This document shows positions 61,945 through 64,000 of a DNA stretch of 64,000 nucleotides, one piece after another. The position numbers were made by a program, and so were the translations under genes. Source of the DNA: Pontiella desulfatans. Lineage in GTDB: Bacteria > Verrucomicrobiota > Kiritimatiellia > Kiritimatiellales > Pontiellaceae. The first letter of the stretch is position 1; every line of letters begins with the position of its first letter. The stretch spans positions 310,001 to 374,000 of the forward strand of contig NZ_CAAHFG010000001.1 of the NCBI RefSeq assembly GCF_900890425.1, given 5' to 3'. The notes beneath the pieces were generated by a model. That model saw nothing but the letters and a program-made list of their open reading frames with translations. It was not told the origin of the DNA and did no database searches.

Positions 61945-64000
61945 ATGAACAGAACAATTCAGGCAGGTTTTCTTACGCTGGTTCTTTGCACGGCCTCGGC
62001 GGTGCGGGCAGCCAACATCTATTGGGATAACAGTGCCGGGGATAATGTCTATACCAATGCTTCGAACTGGGTGGGTGATTCGTTCCCGGCTTCGGAAAAT
62101 ATGTACATCAATCTCGGAGGAAACGATAAAGCGGTCGTTGGTCCGGGACAAACCACGCTGAACGCCGATACGCTGCGCATCGGCTATTCCGGTGCCGGTG
62201 CCGAACTGGAGCAGACCGGTGGCACGCTGCAGGCCACCTCCAATTCCGGAGCGGTCAGCCGCTTCGGCAATGGCAGCGGGAATTCCGGCACGCTGACCAT
62301 CAAGGCCGGGTCGGCTTCGATTAATGCGATACAGCTGGGGCTCTCCGGCGGTTCCGGCCATATCACCATCTCCGACGGCGGCCTGAATGTTTCGCGGGCG
62401 GTTTCGGACTACAGTCTCATCATTGACAACGACAGCGGTTCCTCGGCGGGGAATTTCGAGATTTCGGGTGGATCATTGATTACCCGCGCAGGGGTGAAGA
62501 TCGGTAATAACGGCACTTTTAAAGTGGTTGGGAATGCGGCAACGCAGATCGGAATTGGTTCTTCCGGCACCTCGGTTGACGGCCGCTGGGTTCAGGATTC
62601 CGGCGGAACGCTGGCCGTTCGTGTGGCCGCCACCGCGACCGGCCTGACCAAAATCGTTGTGGACGACCAGGAGGCTTCGACCGACTGGAATGGCGACGTT
62701 ACCTTCGCGGCCGGCTCGCTGCTGGAGGTGGACTTTGCCGGGGCGTTCACCAACGGCGGCACATTCACGGTGATGGAATGGGAGGGGGCCCTGCTGGAGA
62801 ATGGCTTGGCTTTGGCCCCGGGCGTCGATACCTCGATCTGGAGTTTCAATGTGGATGAAACCAACAAGCGACTGACGGTCACCGCCGCCGGTGCGCCGTT
62901 TTACAGCACCAATGTAACGGTGAACAGTATTTCGGAATTGCGCCAGTATGCCGGCGAGTCCGGTTATGCCATCACCATGGCGCCGGGAACCTATTGGTTG
63001 ACCGGCACGACGGATCCCTACCTGCTCAATTTCAGCGGATCGAACAACACCTTCAATCTGACCGGCGTCCACATCAAGGTCGATACGGCGGAGCTGGCCG
63101 GATTCGGCTCCACAACCCTGGTGAATGTGCTGAATATCGGCGGGGACGGCGTGGTGGTGGACGGGCTTACGCTCAGCATGGAAAAGCTGGCCTACAACGG
63201 CACCGATGCCTTCGGAAACCCGAAGGAATACTGTGCCGATAAAAGCAGCGTGGTGGTTGTGGTGACGGGATCGGACACCGTAATTAAAAACTGCGAATTC
63301 ACCACGGGCGGATCCTATCCCTACGGCTATGGCGATGCGTTCGGAAAAGGGGCACGGCCGAATGTGGATGGAGTCACCAGCGCGGCCTTCATCAGCCACA
63401 AGAAGCAGAGCGGTTTTTTGATTACGGGCGGAGCCGGAAACGTGACGGTTGAGAATGTCACGTTGAACATGCGCAGCTTCGGCCACGGGTTCTTTTTCCA
63501 GCAGGGGGCGCACGACCTCTTCTTTAACAACTGCCAGGTGCTCGGCGACACGATGGCGGATAGCGACGACATCATCGCCCATCCCGAATACCAGGCATGG
63601 GGGTCTGCCACCTACAAGGAGCCCATTCCTGCGGACATCCGGATTTCCAAGCATGAGGGCGGGTTCCGCTCCTATGGAAACGACCCTGAGTCCAACGGCT
63701 ACAACCAATATATCGAAAACGTCACCATCACCAACTGCCGGGTGGAGCGCATGCGCACCGGAGTGGCCGCCGGGGCGAATGCCGGAACCCTGAACGTCTA
63801 TGACATGGAGATCGTGGAGTGTGAATACGGCTTTGGAGCCAACGCCTATGGCACCACCCTGTACAAAAACTGTAAGGGCGATGCGCTCAACGGCCCGTTG
63901 ATCTATTTCCAGTATGGGGTTGATTATCCGGCCACCTACGAGGTGGAGCTGACCGGCGACACGCCCGGCCACGGCGTTTGGCCGATCGCCTTGATCAGCG
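61945..64000 (+). CDS. Secreted protein: module M fused to right-handed beta-helix, 3' end beyond window
   Basis: 685 codons are visible with no stop. Signal peptide (MNRTIQAGFLTLVLCTASAV), then one module M copy (about 22-315, with GGSLITRAGVKIGNNGTFKV and ATQIGIGSSGT), then a beta-helix domain homologous to the gene at the left window edge: both carry FNFSGSNNTF or LNFSGSNNTF, GSxPYGYGD and a short MRTxVA block. The beta-helix part is probably a lyase or glycan hydrolase, and module M may attach it to a surface or glycan. The start ATG follows TGGGGAT. It is in a new transcript after the terminator at 61766. Confidence 0.85.
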   Translation, partial: MNRTIQAGFLTLVLCTASAVRAANIYWDNSAGDNVYTNASNWVGDSFPASENMYINLGGNDKAVVGPGQTTLNADTLRIGYSGAGAELEQTGGTLQATSNSGAVSRFGNGSGNSGTLTIKAGSASINAIQLGLSGGSGHITISDGGLNVSRAVSDYSLIIDNDSGSSAGNFEISGGSLITRAGVKIGNNGTFKVVGNAATQIGIGSSGTSVDGRWVQDSGGTLAVRVAATATGLTKIVVDDQEASTDWNGDVTFAAGSLLEVDFAGAFTNGGTFTVMEWEGALLENGLALAPGVDTSIWSFNVDETNKRLTVTAAGAPFYSTNVTVNSISELRQYAGESGYAITMAPGTYWLTGTTDPYLLNFSGSNNTFNLTGVHIKVDTAELAGFGSTTLVNVLNIGGDGVVVDGLTLSMEKLAYNGTDAFGNPKEYCADKSSVVVVVTGSDTVIKNCEFTTGGSYPYGYGDAFGKGARPNVDGVTSAAFISHKKQSGFLITGGAGNVTVENVTLNMRSFGHGFFFQQGAHDLFFNNCQVLGDTMADSDDIIAHPEYQAWGSATYKEPIPADIRISKHEGGFRSYGNDPESNGYNQYIENVTITNCRVERMRTGVAAGANAGTLNVYDMEIVECEYGFGANAYGTTLYKNCKGDALNGPLIYFQYGVDYPATYEVELTGDTPGHGVWPIALIS

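Noticed and set aside
1-64000. tRNA, rRNA, riboswitch or insertion sequence genes
   Set aside because: I looked through the intergenic stretches and saw no cloverleaf, no rRNA-like sequence, no transposase frame and no recognisable riboswitch. A covariance-model scan (Infernal/tRNAscan) would be decisive.

Overview
The window looks like a piece of a chromosome from a marine, polysaccharide-degrading member of the PVC superphylum, most likely Kiritimatiellota of the Pontiella type. This is inference from gene content: four formylglycine sulfatases, two clear GH95 enzymes plus one diverged relative, two putative polysaccharide lyases, GH39, very large secreted multidomain proteins, two PEP-CTERM proteins, a lamin-tail/CotH giant and a subtilase. 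No rRNA, tRNA, CRISPR array or transposase gene was found. No marker gene fixes the taxonomy.

Layout. 1-1324 (minus, cut by the window edge): a membrane-tethered or secreted beta-helix protein. 1609-11129 (plus): GH95, two sulfatases, then threonine catabolism (tdh-kbl) and a proline-specific aminopeptidase. 11376-14615 (minus): a secreted SASA-type esterase. 14878-21952 (plus): an M24 peptidase, a POT-type peptide transporter fused to a large extracytoplasmic domain, a diverged GH95-like enzyme and free-methionine-R-sulfoxide reductase. 22106-26555 (plus): a large sulfatase and an M29 aminopeptidase. 27097-30412 (minus): a PEP-CTERM beta-strand protein and a LacI regulator. 30631-40342: an alginate-lyase-like multidomain protein, a sulfatase, a 5'-truncated AraC gene (minus) and a heparinase II/III-like lyase. 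40547-48509: a 2057-residue lamin-tail/CotH protein and a tandem-duplicated secreted protein. 48736-56708: GH95, subtilase, GH39 and a TonB-like/PA14 membrane protein. 57013-58083 (minus): a second LacI regulator. 58323-64000 (plus, cut by the window edge): three secreted proteins built on one shared beta-rich module.

How the genes may work together. The enzymes fit removal of sulfate, acyl and fucose/L-galactose-type groups followed by lyase and GH39 cleavage of uronic-acid-containing chains. The left half also carries two proline-type M24 peptidases, an M29 peptidase, a peptide transporter and threonine breakdown, which may point to a glycoprotein or peptidoglycan-like substrate rather than a bare polysaccharide. 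Two paralogous LacI regulators with near-identical recognition helices, and about ten copies of a TTAACARGGTAACC-like site in front of enzyme, surface-protein and lacI genes, suggest one regulon across much of the window.

Other structure: at least two families of short palindromic interspersed repeats, one copy of which lies inside the signal-peptide region of a gene; a roughly 50-residue C-terminal domain shared by seven secreted proteins; and domain shuffling between neighbours.
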